Part shown: piece by piece, positions 34,985 to 44,235 of the stretch | How positions within the stretch are numbered: the first letter of the stretch is position 1 | How the letters are laid out: the number at the start of each line of letters is the position of its first letter | Source: Dehalococcoidia bacterium UBA1141 | Lineage (GTDB): Bacteria; Chloroflexota; Dehalococcoidia; Lucifugimonadales; UBA3495 | Assembly: GCA_002311385.1 (NCBI GenBank) | Contig: DCAE01000094.1 | Location: 71,084-133,840 of the forward strand | Direction of reading: 5' to 3' | Length of the DNA stretch: 62,757 nt | Program-made: the position numbers and the translations under genes | Notes under the pieces: model-generated | Databases searched by the model: none | Told to the model about the DNA's origin: nothing | Seen by the model: the letters and a program-made list of their open reading frames with translations, nothing else

Positions 34985-35506
34985 ATGTTATTTAGGCGGA
35001 CAATTGTTGTAATTCTTTCAGTAGCCATTTTCCTGCTAATCGCGTGTGAGGGCGACGCGACGAGTACCGCCCCCGCCTCCGCTCCCACTTCGGCATCGAC
35101 TGCCACGCCAACGGAGTCTACACCGCCTCCCACCGATTCACCCGCGACTTCTAATAGCGGAGATGTCACAGGATATTTAAGTTTGGTAGACGCCCTCCGA
35201 GCGTCGGATAACACTGTCGCACTCGCTGGCGCGATTTCCCAGCCATTCTTCGCTCCGGAAGGCCGGGTCTTGAGCGTCAACGGAGAGGATGTTCAAACAT
35301 TTGAATTCGCCAGCGAGGCTGAAGCCGACACAGTAGCCGAAACTGTGTCGGGAGATGGCGGTTCCATCGGCACCAGCATGGTCGGTTGGATTGCGCCGCC
35401 GCATTTCTACAAATCCGGTAGCCTGATAGTAATTTACGTAGGCAGCGACACCGGCGTGATTGCTGCGTTGGAAGCGGCAGTGGGAAGTCAATTTGGTGGG
35501 CGTTAG
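34985..35506 (+). CDS. Putative lipoprotein with Ser/Thr/Pro-rich linker
   Basis: The 173-residue protein begins with a signal peptide (MLFRRT, a hydrophobic stretch) and a lipobox LIAC with Cys21, the expected Lgt target. A linker rich in Ala, Thr, Ser and Pro (24-58) follows, then a compact domain of about 105 residues with ISQPFFAPEGRVLSVNG, a VQTFEF strand, W-APPHFYKSGSLIVIYVGSD and a final VGSQFGG. I recognise this as a domain seen in other bacterial lipoproteins but know no function. The upstream in-frame extension to 34898 is disfavoured by the promoter and by the signal-peptide position. Confidence 0.75.
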   Translation: MLFRRTIVVILSVAIFLLIACEGDATSTAPASAPTSASTATPTESTPPPTDSPATSNSGDVTGYLSLVDALRASDNTVALAGAISQPFFAPEGRVLSVNGEDVQTFEFASEAEADTVAETVSGDGGSIGTSMVGWIAPPHFYKSGSLIVIYVGSDTGVIAALEAAVGSQFGGR

Positions 35507-35524
35507 AACCTAAAATCGGCCTGG

Positions 35525-36883
35525 CTAATTTCGGACCGTACGGCCCCGAATCTTAGTACGGGACATGACCTGTCCGATGTCCGGCGCATCATCCAATGTC
35601 CAAAGTTCCTCCAACAGGGTATTCACCCTAGCCTTGGACAAAGCATCTCCGGCCAGCGTGCGGAATTTTACTTCCAGCTGGGCGTCGGTCATTGGGTTTT
35701 CCGGTGAACCGGTTGCATGGAGCACCTCTTGCGTGTAGGTACGCCCGTCATTCAGAGTGATAGTGACCTGAGTGGCATCCTCTGCCATGCCTGCGTCTAC
35801 CGTGGCTGAGATTCGGTCTCTAAGACCGACAATCACCGGATCCGTCGCTTTCATATCCGTGTACTGGGCGGGATGAGCCGCCCCATCAACCAGTCCAACG
35901 GCCATGGAATGTTGGAAGGAGAACTTGCTCTCCAGGCCAACCTTTGGGTGTCGCCTATCGACAAGCTCCAGAACCAGTGGATGGACTCTGGCCTTGATGT
36001 TCTTGATTGCTTGGGGGGTGACTCCGTCCTTGATTCTCAAGGCCACCATGGCGTCGATCAGACAATGGTTGACCACTCCGCAGGAGTATGGCTTTAGCGC
36101 ATTCATGCGTATTTCCCAGTCTTGGCCCAAGCCAGTCGTGGCTTTAGTTAAATCGTAGCTGGTAGAGGCCACCGCCGGAAACCCGCGACGCCCCTCAAGG
36201 ATGGTTTTGCTGCCGGTGAAGCCGCCTTTGGCCAACAGAGCAGCCAATACGCCGGACTGAGCAGCCCGGCCAGGATGGAGAGGTTTGGCCATGGAACCGA
36301 ATACTTCCCGCACTCCGGCGGCTTGGGTACCCGCTATGCCCATGGCATGGACCATCTGACCTTTGTCCAAACCCAACAAGCGCCCGGCGGCAGCCACTGA
36401 ACCAAAAACGCCGCACGTGCCTGTGATGTGCCAACCGGCATCGTAGTGGGCCGGGTGGACCGCCATGCCGATGCGGCAGCAAACCTCCATACCAATAGCA
36501 GAGGCGGCCAGCACTTCTTGGCCGCTGGAACCCAGGTATTCACCCATGGCGAGGGCGGCAGGTATCACGGGAGCTGAGGGGTGAATGACCGTGGGAAAGT
36601 GGGTGTCGTCATAGTCCTCCAAGTGGGCCAGATATCCATTGGCCAAGGCGGTGTTTTGCATGGATGTGCGAAAGCCCGAGCCTACCACCGTCGCCTTGGG
36701 TTTGGCACCTTCAACCCGGAAAACGTTTAGGAGAATATCCAAAGACGGGTCACGGGCGGAGTAGATGCAGACTGCCATAAGGTTGATTACGCACCTTTTG
36801 ACTTCCTTCAGCAAAGAGCCGCTTATGCTTTGGGCCGGAGTATCAATTATGAACTGGGCCAGTTGCTCTTCAGTGGTGACCAT
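35525..36883 (-). CDS. MmgE/PrpD family protein
   Basis: A 452-residue second member of the 2-methylcitrate dehydratase superfamily. Marks include NGYLAHLEDYDDTHFPTVIHPSAPVIPAALAMGE, GWHITGTCGVFGSVAAAGRLLG, and LKPYSCGVVNHCLIDA, equivalent to regions in the gene at 27279. The open frame extends to 36982 through a REP-like element, but GAGG six bases before the ATG at 36883 marks the true start. It stands between a lipoprotein gene (convergent) and cobI. Its substrate is unknown and sequence differs well from the other copy. Confidence 0.85.
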   Translation of the reverse strand: MVTTEEQLAQFIIDTPAQSISGSLLKEVKRCVINLMAVCIYSARDPSLDILLNVFRVEGAKPKATVVGSGFRTSMQNTALANGYLAHLEDYDDTHFPTVIHPSAPVIPAALAMGEYLGSSGQEVLAASAIGMEVCCRIGMAVHPAHYDAGWHITGTCGVFGSVAAAGRLLGLDKGQMVHAMGIAGTQAAGVREVFGSMAKPLHPGRAAQSGVLAALLAKGGFTGSKTILEGRRGFPAVASTSYDLTKATTGLGQDWEIRMNALKPYSCGVVNHCLIDAMVALRIKDGVTPQAIKNIKARVHPLVLELVDRRHPKVGLESKFSFQHSMAVGLVDGAAHPAQYTDMKATDPVIVGLRDRISATVDAGMAEDATQVTITLNDGRTYTQEVLHATGSPENPMTDAQLEVKFRTLAGDALSKARVNTLLEELWTLDDAPDIGQVMSRTKIRGRTVRN

Positions 36884-36956
36884 ATCTGTCCTCAACGGTG
36901 GTTTTGGGAGTTTGGCGGTTGCGCCCGGTTCGTAGCGAGAACTGTTTGTCCGTAAT

Positions 36957-36976
36957 CTTTCGACAAGTTCAGGACG
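36957..36976 (+). repeat. REP-like element
   Basis: CTTTCGACAAGTTCAGGACG belongs to the dispersed TTCGACAAGCTCAGGACGAACG family and lies just upstream of the MmgE/PrpD gene. Confidence 0.6.
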
Positions 36977-37031
36977 CGCCAAGATTGGAAGTGAGCGAAT
37001 AAAGACTCTGGCTGGTGGGGTTAATCCAGAG

Positions 37032-37757
37032 TTAACGCTTGATTATCAGAAGCGAAAAGTAGTCGAAGTCCTCTTCCGTAAGGTTGCCGATGTTCTGGAC
37101 GACCTCTTCGCTCTCGGTGGTTGCTCGCCGCACGTATATGGCTTTGCCAGCCAAACCCAGCTTTTCCAAGTTAGCCAGTGCGTCCAACAGTGTCCGGTTG
37201 ACCTCCATCAGAACGATGGTGTCGTAGTTTGTGATGGCTTCCCGCAGGTCATCAATGCCGTAAACCGCAGGCAAGATTGCCAGCCGTTGGCCGTGGGTCA
37301 CCAAGGGTGTACCGGAACTGGCTGCCGCCGCCATTATGGAAGAGACTCCAGGCAGGACCTCAACCGGCTGATCGGGAAAAGCAGACCGCACGCTTTCAAG
37401 CAAGTGGGAGAATTCGCTGTATAGCATCGGGTCACCCTCAGTGATGAAGGCAATGTCACGCCCTTGTTCGAGGTGGGCGCCTATCCTGCTGGCTGCATCC
37501 CGCCAAGTTTGCTCACTGACGGGCGAGTCGTCGGATGGGACAGTGATGCTGATGAACTCCGGCTGGACAATGTTCAGAGAATCGCGCACCACGCTCAAGG
37601 CATAGCTTTCCCGTCCATCATCCAACTGGGTAAAGCAGATGACCTCTACCCGCTGTAGAAGCCGTTGCGCTTTTATCGTGAGCAGGTCAGGGTCCCCTGG
37701 ACCCACGCCGACGCCATAGAGGCAACCTTGGTTTTGATTCGGAGATTTATCCGTCAT
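37032..37757 (-). CDS. cobI: Precorrin-2 C20-methyltransferase
   Basis: A 241-residue tetrapyrrole methylase. The SAM-binding N-terminus reads CLYGVGVGPGDPDLLTIKA, and the TEGDPMLYSEF and VEVLPGVSSIMAAAA segments are typical of CobI/CbiL, which methylates C20 of precorrin-2 or its cobalt form in corrin synthesis. ATG at 37757 is preferred over TTG at 37772. It follows leuS by 51 bases on the same strand; no other corrin gene is present here. Other precorrin methylases are similar, but the end motif and loop favour C20. Confidence 0.85.
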   Translation of the reverse strand: MTDKSPNQNQGCLYGVGVGPGDPDLLTIKAQRLLQRVEVICFTQLDDGRESYALSVVRDSLNIVQPEFISITVPSDDSPVSEQTWRDAASRIGAHLEQGRDIAFITEGDPMLYSEFSHLLESVRSAFPDQPVEVLPGVSSIMAAAASSGTPLVTHGQRLAILPAVYGIDDLREAITNYDTIVLMEVNRTLLDALANLEKLGLAGKAIYVRRATTESEEVVQNIGNLTEEDFDYFSLLIIKR

Positions 37758-37808
37758 TTGGCAACACACCAAAGATATTAGTTGCGTATCTTAGGGTCCG
37801 GGCTGTGC

Positions 37809-40298
37809 CTACCGCACCACCAGATTTACCAGCCTTCCAGGAACGTATACGGACTTGAAGATTGTTTTGCCGTTCATGAAGGACTGAACCTTGGGGCTGG
37901 CCAGGGCAAGTTCTTGAGCTGCCGCTTCTTCAATATCCGCCGGTACTTCCAGCTTGTCTCTCACCTTTCCGTTGACCTGCACTACCAGCGTAATCATATC
38001 CTCGGCGGCCAGTTGATCATCCCATGTTGGGAACAATTGTTGATGGATGCTATAAGGATGGCCGGTAATCTCCCACATCTCCTCGGTAACGTGAGGGGCG
38101 ATGGGAGCCAGCATCAGCAAAAACTTTTCGATGCATACCCGCCAGGTGTCTGCGTCAACGCTAGCCTCGGCCCAAACACGGTATAGGTGGTTGGTAAGCT
38201 CCATCAAAGCCGCTATTGCGGTATTAAACTTGAAACGGTCTAGGTCGTTGTGACACTTCCGGATTGTCTGATGCAATATCCGGATGGTTTCCCGCTGAGT
38301 TTCTTGCCGAGTTTTTTGGTCGATCGGCGTCTTGTCTAAGTCCGAAGGGTCCCGTTCCACCAACTCCCAGACCCGGTTGAGCCAGCGGGCCATCCCGTTC
38401 ATGCCCACTTCGCTCCAGGGCCCGCCTTGGTCCCAGGGTCCGATGAACATCAGGAAGCACCTGACGGCGTCGGCGCCCAAGTGCCCTACCACTTCGTCCG
38501 GATTGACCACGTTGCCCCGGCTCTTGCTCATCTTTTCGTGGTCTTCCCCCAGAATTACACCTTGGTTGAATAGTCTCAAAAAAGGCTCGTCGAACTCCAA
38601 GAAGCCAGTGTCCCGCAAGGCCTTGATGAAAAAGCGGGAGTACAGCAAGTGCATCACCGCATGCTCAGCACCACCGGTGTATTGGTCCACCGGCAGCCAC
38701 TTCTTACCCACATCAGGATCAACGGGGGCATCATGGTAGTCTGGGCTCAAGTAGCGCATCATGTACCAAGACGAGTCCATGAAGGTATCCATGGTGTCTG
38801 TTTCCCGCCTAGCCGGTCCCTGACAGCGGGGACAAGTGGTATTCACAAATGCGGCATTGGAGGCCAAAGGCGATTCACCAGTGGGGGTAAAGTCGGCATC
38901 CGAAGGCAGAAGCACCGGTAAATCCTGTTCAGGCACAGGAACTATGCCGCAACTTTGGCAATAGAGCATGGGTATGGGCGTGCCCCAATACCGCTGGCGG
39001 GAAATCAACCAGTCTCGTATGCGGTAAGAGATGGTCTGTTCGCCCCAACCGTTCTTTTCTATATCCTGGGCGATGGCTATTTTACCTTCTTCGTTGGTCA
39101 TGCCTTCATAACGAGCGGAATTGGTCATGAACCCTTCGCCCAAGAATGCCTCGGAAAGGTCGCTACCGTCCCATTCGATGGGAGCAATCACGATTCGGAT
39201 TGGAAGGCCGTATTTCTTGGCGAAAACAAAATCGCGAGAGTCGTGGGCTGGCACACCCATAACGGCCCCAGTGCCGTAGGTCACCAGAACGTAATCGCCG
39301 ATATAGATGGGTACCCGCTCGCCGTTCAGGCGATTGACGGCGTATGAACCAAGGAAAACACCAGTTTTTTCGCCCTCTGTTGACAGCCGGTCAATCTCGG
39401 AAGTTTGCCGCGCCGTACGGATGTAGGCCTCGACGGCTTCCCGCTGTTCTTCGGAGGTTAACTCGGTTACCAACGGATGTTCAGGCGCCAGCACGATGAA
39501 AGTCACGCCGAAAATCGTGTCTATCCTGGTGGTGAAGGTCCGGATTTCACTTTCGCTGGACCCGGTGTGTGCTATGCCGAAGCTAATCTCGACGCCTTCA
39601 CTACGGCCAATCCAGTTGGTTTGCATGGTGAGAATCTTGTCCGGCCACTCTTGCAATCCTTTGAAGTCCAATAGTTCCTCGGCATAATCGGTAATCCGGA
39701 AGAACCACTGCTCCAAGTCGCGGCGAGTGATTTCTGACCCGCACCGCTCACAGGATCCGTTCAGCACCTGCTCGTTGGCCAAGACAGTCTGGCAAGATGG
39801 GCACCACACCACCGGCGCCTTTGCCCGGTAAGCCAATCCACGCTCGTAGAACATCAAGAAAAACCACTGGTTCCAGCGGTAATACTCGGGAGCGCAACAA
39901 ACGATTTCCCGGTCCCAGTCATAAATCGCTCCCAAAGAGCGTAGCTGGCGGCGCATATTTTCGATGTTGCTCATGGTCCAGGTATAGGGGTGGATTCCCC
40001 GGCTGATGGCGGCATTCTCCGCAGGCAGACCGAAAGCGTCGAAGCCGATGGGATGGAGGACGTTGTAGCCCTGCATCCGGCGGAACCGAGCGTGGCAGTC
40101 CGCAGGGGCCATGGCGTACCAGTGGCCGATATGCAGGTCTCCCGAAGGGTACGGATACATGGTCATTTCGTACCATTTGGGCCTGGGGTCGTCATGGTTT
40201 ACCCGGTGCAGACCATCTTGGTCCCAACGGGCTTGCCACTTGGTATCAATGGCTACTGCATCGTAGCGCAGCTCTACCTGCCTGGGGCTGGAGCTCAT
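37809..40298 (-). CDS. leuS: Leucyl-tRNA synthetase
   Basis: Class I aminoacyl-tRNA synthetase charging tRNA-Leu, 829 residues. The HIGH motif is at 56-59 (YPSGDLHIGHW), KMSKS near 588-592 (DHEKMSKSRGN), and a zinc-like CPSCQ...CERCG pair occurs near 170-190; the editing domain holds TTRIDTIFGVTF and the C-terminal domain ends with the tRNA-binding fold. AAGGTGA seven bases upstream supports ATG 40298. No leucine T-box is visible upstream. Confidence 0.96.
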   Translation of the reverse strand: MSSSPRQVELRYDAVAIDTKWQARWDQDGLHRVNHDDPRPKWYEMTMYPYPSGDLHIGHWYAMAPADCHARFRRMQGYNVLHPIGFDAFGLPAENAAISRGIHPYTWTMSNIENMRRQLRSLGAIYDWDREIVCCAPEYYRWNQWFFLMFYERGLAYRAKAPVVWCPSCQTVLANEQVLNGSCERCGSEITRRDLEQWFFRITDYAEELLDFKGLQEWPDKILTMQTNWIGRSEGVEISFGIAHTGSSESEIRTFTTRIDTIFGVTFIVLAPEHPLVTELTSEEQREAVEAYIRTARQTSEIDRLSTEGEKTGVFLGSYAVNRLNGERVPIYIGDYVLVTYGTGAVMGVPAHDSRDFVFAKKYGLPIRIVIAPIEWDGSDLSEAFLGEGFMTNSARYEGMTNEEGKIAIAQDIEKNGWGEQTISYRIRDWLISRQRYWGTPIPMLYCQSCGIVPVPEQDLPVLLPSDADFTPTGESPLASNAAFVNTTCPRCQGPARRETDTMDTFMDSSWYMMRYLSPDYHDAPVDPDVGKKWLPVDQYTGGAEHAVMHLLYSRFFIKALRDTGFLEFDEPFLRLFNQGVILGEDHEKMSKSRGNVVNPDEVVGHLGADAVRCFLMFIGPWDQGGPWSEVGMNGMARWLNRVWELVERDPSDLDKTPIDQKTRQETQRETIRILHQTIRKCHNDLDRFKFNTAIAALMELTNHLYRVWAEASVDADTWRVCIEKFLLMLAPIAPHVTEEMWEITGHPYSIHQQLFPTWDDQLAAEDMITLVVQVNGKVRDKLEVPADIEEAAAQELALASPKVQSFMNGKTIFKSVYVPGRLVNLVVR

Positions 40299-40869
40299 CT
40301 ACCGTCACCTTTGGGGGTGTCACTCGGGCGTTTTCGAAATCGGTCGAAATGGGATCTGGCCCAGTGCCAAATCCAGATTCGTTGGGCATGATTATTCAAG
40401 CCCAAGAAATGTGCTAGGAAAAAATGTAAATACAGTTGCGCTGTACGTTTCATCCCGAATATCTTAGCATAGGTGCCCCAGTTGAAACCGCCGTTCTTAG
40501 CTAGGCATGATGCCGCCGGTTTATGCCGCCGAAAATGGCATCAAGTGGATGTCCATTTTATTGACACTGCATTCACCGATACCTAAAATCCAATTGGTTG
40601 TTGATTAGCGTCCCAGAGGGATTATTTTTTTGATTAGGTTTTGCCCTATAGTCTCGATTGCAGGTCACGGGCGGGTATCGGTGACACACATTCGCTGCGC
40701 CAACTAGCTTGAAAACAAACTGGAATTCCGCGGTTTCCAAAACACCTTTTCAGACTGCGCATTTGGGCAGCCAATGGTCAGCTGCTCCCCATCATATTCT
40801 CTTGGCTGAAGCGACAGATGGGATTGGGCCAGCACCAATGCTAACCAAGGCTCTCCTCAAAGGCTAGAT
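40299..40869. other. Divergent intergenic region leuS - potassium transporter, long leader
   Basis: A 571-base gap without a gene. The plus-strand promoter at 40561-40589 would give a leader of about 270 bases before the potassium channel gene. In it a short hairpin TCCC-AGA-GGGA (40611-40621) is followed by TTATTTTTTT, resembling a weak intrinsic terminator, and the leader may be regulatory. It does not fit the known c-di-AMP (ydaO) riboswitch as far as I can see. Nothing recognised upstream of leuS. Confidence 0.5.
40561..40589 (+). promoter_or_regulatory. Strong sigma70-type promoter upstream of the potassium cluster
   Basis: Perfect TTGACA (40561-40566), exactly 17 bases, then TAAAAT (40584-40589, five of six). 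Best promoter match in the window; start near 40596. Confidence 0.6.
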
Positions 40870-42327
40870 ATGGGCCGGGACAGGCGGCAAAGACCCAGGG
40901 ACCTAGTCATTCGACAGCCTCGACTTCGGGACATGCTCCCGACCGTGGTCGTGGCAGAACCCCTTCGGCAACCTCGCAGACTATTCAGTTCGCCCTACAT
41001 ACTATTGTTCGGCTTCGTCCTGATTATTGGGGTGGGTGGACTACTGCTAGCTCTGCCCCTAGCTGGTGCCGGAGGAGGGTATACCTCTCCGGTCACGTCT
41101 TTTTTCACGGCCATCTCCGCAGTTACAGTAACCGGCCATACCGTGGTGAACACTCCCACTTACTGGAGCGGGTTCGGCCAAGCCGTTATCTTCGTCCTCA
41201 TGATGGTGGGTGGCTTGGGTTTCATGGTAGTGAGCACATTCCTGTTACTGGTTATCGGCCACCGCTCCACCCTGCAAGAACGCCTACTGACCAGCGGCCT
41301 GATGCGAGATACGGTAGGGGTGCAGCAGATGGAAGGACTGCGCCGAGTTGGCCGAAACGTCGTTTTATTGGTGCTTGTTCTATACGGTATCGGCACAATT
41401 GCGATTTTCTGGCAGATTCACGGCTTGGACGGTGCAGGTGTAGGGAAATCCCTGTGGCATTCTTTATTTTTATCCGTTGCGTCTTTCAACAACTCTGGAT
41501 TCACAATCATCCCGGAGGGTGGGGCGGGAAGCAGTTTGGCCCGGTTTGCCTCTAATCATTCATTGTTGTTGATTTCCACTGTGCTGATGGTGCTTGGCGG
41601 CTTGGGCTGGACGGTACTGGTAGACATGTACCGCCGCCGCCGTTTCTACCGCTTCAGTTTGGACACAAAACTGGTGGTAGTGATGAGCCTGTCTCTCTGG
41701 GCCTTGGGCGTCGGCGTATTACTGCTGGCCGAGTTCAACAACGCCGGAACCCTTGGCAGCCTCAGTTGGGCCGACAAGTCCGTCGGAGCCGTTTTTCAGT
41801 CGGTCAGCGGACGTACGGCCGGATTCTCCACCATAGACTTCGGCCAGGTGAAAGAGGTCACCGCAATGACCTATTCGGCGCTGATGTTCGTGGGCGGCGC
41901 AGCCGGGTCCGTCGCTGGCGGCATCAAGGTAGTCACTTTTGCAGTAATCGTCGCAGCGGTAATGTCCTCGCTGCGAGGTAGGTCTCAAGCTGAAGCTTTT
42001 GGCCGCGAGATACCAGTATCCCAGCTATACCGGGCACTAACCGTCGCACTGTTGGGACTTGCTGTCATAGTCATTTTGCTGACCATTTTGACCATCACGG
42101 AATCGGAAGTCCCATTCCTCAACTTGATGTTTGACACCGTGTCTGCTCTGGGAACAACCGGTGCTACCACAGGCATCGTACCGAGCTTTAGTATCCCGGG
42201 GAAATGTTTGTTCATGGTAGCAATGATTGTCGGCCGACTCGGCCCGGTAGTTTTGGCTTTGGCATTGGCCCCGCGAGAGGATCCCACCGTATATCGCTTT
42301 GCTCAGGAAAGGGTTAAAATAGGCTAA
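40870..42327 (+). CDS. TrkH/KtrB-family potassium uptake channel subunit
   Basis: A 485-residue membrane protein built from four pore repeats. Each has its filter glycine: AVTVTGHT, NNSGFTII, RTAGFSTI and TTGATTGI. A basic N-terminus of about 45 residues precedes the first helix. It imports K+ (or Na+-coupled K+) and needs a regulatory RCK partner; such genes follow immediately (42405, 43834, 44347). ATG at 40870 has AAGG seven bases upstream. The pores and downstream RCK genes make the identity firm; TrkH versus KtrB cannot be fixed. Confidence 0.9.
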   Translation: MGRDRRQRPRDLVIRQPRLRDMLPTVVVAEPLRQPRRLFSSPYILLFGFVLIIGVGGLLLALPLAGAGGGYTSPVTSFFTAISAVTVTGHTVVNTPTYWSGFGQAVIFVLMMVGGLGFMVVSTFLLLVIGHRSTLQERLLTSGLMRDTVGVQQMEGLRRVGRNVVLLVLVLYGIGTIAIFWQIHGLDGAGVGKSLWHSLFLSVASFNNSGFTIIPEGGAGSSLARFASNHSLLLISTVLMVLGGLGWTVLVDMYRRRRFYRFSLDTKLVVVMSLSLWALGVGVLLLAEFNNAGTLGSLSWADKSVGAVFQSVSGRTAGFSTIDFGQVKEVTAMTYSALMFVGGAAGSVAGGIKVVTFAVIVAAVMSSLRGRSQAEAFGREIPVSQLYRALTVALLGLAVIVILLTILTITESEVPFLNLMFDTVSALGTTGATTGIVPSFSIPGKCLFMVAMIVGRLGPVVLALALAPREDPTVYRFAQERVKIG

Positions 42328-42404
42328 CCAATCGCTAATGCGCTGGCAATCCGGCGCAACCTAAAGCTGGACCGAAACATAACTGGATCAAATCCAGGAG
42401 AGAC

Positions 42405-43115
42405 ATGAAGAAGCAGGTGTGCGTAATCGGAGTTGGCCGTTTTGGTGCGGCTGTGGCTCAGGAGCTATATCAGTCGGGTCATGATGTTATGGCTCTCGAC
42501 AACGATGAAGCCAAGATTCAGGAAATGCTGGGTCAGGTCACCTACGCTGTGCGTGCGGATGCTTCCAACGAGTCGGTATTAAAAGAGTTGGACGTAGCCG
42601 ATTTCGATGTGGCGGTGGTGGCGCTGGGTAGTGAGAACGTCCAATCCAGCATCCTAATCACGGTGGTGCTAAAGAGCATCGGCGTACCCTTCGTTATTTC
42701 CAGGGCGACCAACGAACTACACGGTGCCACCCTAGAGCGAGTGGGCGCGGACCGCGTAGTTTACCCGGAGATGGAAAGCGCTCGCCGAACGGCCCACGTA
42801 GGTTTCACTCCCGGAGTGATTGATTACATGCCCGTAGTACCCAATTTTGGCATCATCAAGATGCGTCCCCCGGAACAGATGTATGGTAGAACGCTGGAAG
42901 AGGTGGGATTGGGCGGCGCTACGGACAAACACGGCGTTTCTGTTCTGGCCATCCGGCGGGGACGAACCTCCTTTCTGCACCCGGCGAAGGACGAGGAAAT
43001 CAAACCTGGCGATGTCTTGGTGGTGGCTGGGTCCAATGAGCATATAGGCGAACTATACGATGCGGCGTTGGAATTGCCACCTCCCGTAGCTGCGGCTAAT
43101 GGAAATCACCGTTAG
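42405..43115 (+). CDS. TrkA/KtrA-type RCK regulator (full length)
   Basis: The 236-residue cytosolic protein has an N-terminal RCK (TrkA-N) Rossmann domain with GVGRFG (9-14) and the acidic residue in MALDND that binds the ribose of NAD(H) or ATP, and a C-terminal TrkA-C domain (about 140-225) with GVSVLAIRRG and LKPGD-type ending IKPGDVLVVAGS. It would form the ring gating the channel encoded 77 bases upstream. AGGAG lies four bases before the ATG. All binding residues are intact, unlike the half-size relative at 43834. Confidence 0.9.
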   Translation: MKKQVCVIGVGRFGAAVAQELYQSGHDVMALDNDEAKIQEMLGQVTYAVRADASNESVLKELDVADFDVAVVALGSENVQSSILITVVLKSIGVPFVISRATNELHGATLERVGADRVVYPEMESARRTAHVGFTPGVIDYMPVVPNFGIIKMRPPEQMYGRTLEEVGLGGATDKHGVSVLAIRRGRTSFLHPAKDEEIKPGDVLVVAGSNEHIGELYDAALELPPPVAAANGNHR

Positions 43116-43237
43116 GTTTTAATTCCATTATTGCAACTTGATTGATTCTCCCTCCGATATGGCTTGGCGCGCAACGCCAATGCCTCCTTTTGATGCTCGG
43201 ACTAAATGCCTGGATTAAATGGTTCGAAAACCATCAG

Positions 43238-43266
43238 TTGTATTGGCGTGTCGCTGAGCCTATAAT
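43238..43266 (+). promoter_or_regulatory. Promoter candidate for the stress protein and downstream RCK genes
   Basis: TTGTAT (43238-43243), 17-base spacer, perfect TATAAT (43261-43266). A start near 43273 gives a leader of about 100 bases to the ATG at 43374; the -35 matches only three of six. Confidence 0.45.
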
Positions 43267-43373
43267 CACCGCTTGAAGTTTGACGTCTATCTCTGCCGAT
43301 CGATTTAGATATTTGCCTGCACTTATCAATTCTTGAGCGCCTGTATCGCCTAAATCTGAGGGATTGGGTCTAA

Positions 43374-43829
43374 ATGCGACTCGAAGCAAAAAAAATATTG
43401 GTCCCGGTCAATGGGGACGCCATCAGCGAGCGTACCTTTCGCTGGGCTGCCCAAACGGCCAAAGAATCCAAAGCTGAGCTACACGCAATCTATGTGATTG
43501 AGGTTCCTTTGGACCTGCCCTTGGAGGCCGAGATCACCGAGGATGTCAACCGGGGCGAAGATATTTTGACTCGCATTGAGGCTATTGCCTCCCATGAAAA
43601 ATACAAGAACGTCCAAGCCAAGTACGTTCGTGCCAGGGACGCAGGCCCAGCAATCGTGCTGGAGACTCAAGACCGGGATATGGATATGGTAATCATGGGC
43701 ATCCCCTACCGTAGGCGTTTCGGTTACTGCGGAATGGGAACCACGGCGGAATATATATTCCAGAACGCAGAGTGCCAGGTAATCATATGGCGAGACCCAG
43801 CGTCCGTCCCCGTTTTATCCAGAGACTAG
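43374..43829 (+). CDS. Universal stress protein (UspA family)
   Basis: A 151-residue UspA-type protein with ILVPVNG at the start, a Rossmann-like alternation, DMVIMGIPYRR and the C-terminal GMGTTAEYIFQNAECQVI stretch. The ATP loop G-x2-G-x9-G-S/T is altered: the first part reads MGIPYR rather than G-x2-G, so nucleotide binding is uncertain. It lies four bases before the half-RCK gene and may be translated with it, which suggests a role in potassium or osmotic control. Confidence 0.8.
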   Translation: MRLEAKKILVPVNGDAISERTFRWAAQTAKESKAELHAIYVIEVPLDLPLEAEITEDVNRGEDILTRIEAIASHEKYKNVQAKYVRARDAGPAIVLETQDRDMDMVIMGIPYRRRFGYCGMGTTAEYIFQNAECQVIIWRDPASVPVLSRD

Positions 43830-43833
43830 CTCT

Positions 43834-44235
43834 ATGCAGGTACTAATTCTGGGCTGCAACCAAATGACCACCACGCTTGTGCCTGATTTGGCTCAAGGCG
43901 ATTTCAAGGTGACAGTGCTCTCAAGCGACCGGGAATGCCTGGCCCAAATTGCAGACGAGCCGAAGGTTAATGTTATCTTGACCGTGGAACCGCGGATGCA
44001 GGACTATTTGCAGCAAGGCAGGATAGATACCGCAGACGTTTTCTTGGCCTTGGCCAACGACGACCATCTTAACGCCCTAGCGGCTCAGATTGCGCACCAC
44101 ATCTATAACGTACCTAGGGTCGTTTGCCATCTCAATGACCCACAGCTTCAGATTCTATATTCTGGGCTTGGATTGGAAGTGGTTGGATATTCTTTTGGAC
44201 TGGTCCAAGATATTCGCCAAGCCATAGATAAGTAG
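43834..44235 (+). CDS. Half-size TrkA-N-like protein with degenerate nucleotide loop
   Basis: The 133-residue protein covers one RCK N-terminal Rossmann domain and no TrkA-C domain. The fold is clear (VLILG..., then DVFLALANDDHLNALAAQIAHH), but the GxGxxG loop reads GCNQMT, lacking the last two glycines, and the acidic residue after the second strand is Ser (TVLSSD). Binding of NAD or ATP by the usual mode is unlikely. It may form a heteromer with the full-length TrkA-like protein 44347. Its 3' end is copied in a 39-bp repeat. Confidence 0.7.
   Translation: MQVLILGCNQMTTTLVPDLAQGDFKVTVLSSDRECLAQIADEPKVNVILTVEPRMQDYLQQGRIDTADVFLALANDDHLNALAAQIAHHIYNVPRVVCHLNDPQLQILYSGLGLEVVGYSFGLVQDIRQAIDK

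Noticed and set aside
36884..36982. N-terminal extension of the MmgE/PrpD protein
   Set aside because: The extension is translated from a REP-like element, and a good ribosome-binding site precedes the ATG at 36883.
40299..40560. Leucine T-box upstream of leuS
   Set aside because: No TGGNACC-type antiterminator box or specifier stem is visible on the minus strand.
40596..40869. Known c-di-AMP (ydaO) riboswitch before the potassium channel
   Set aside because: The conserved ydaO core segments could not be found by eye; only a long unexplained leader is supported.
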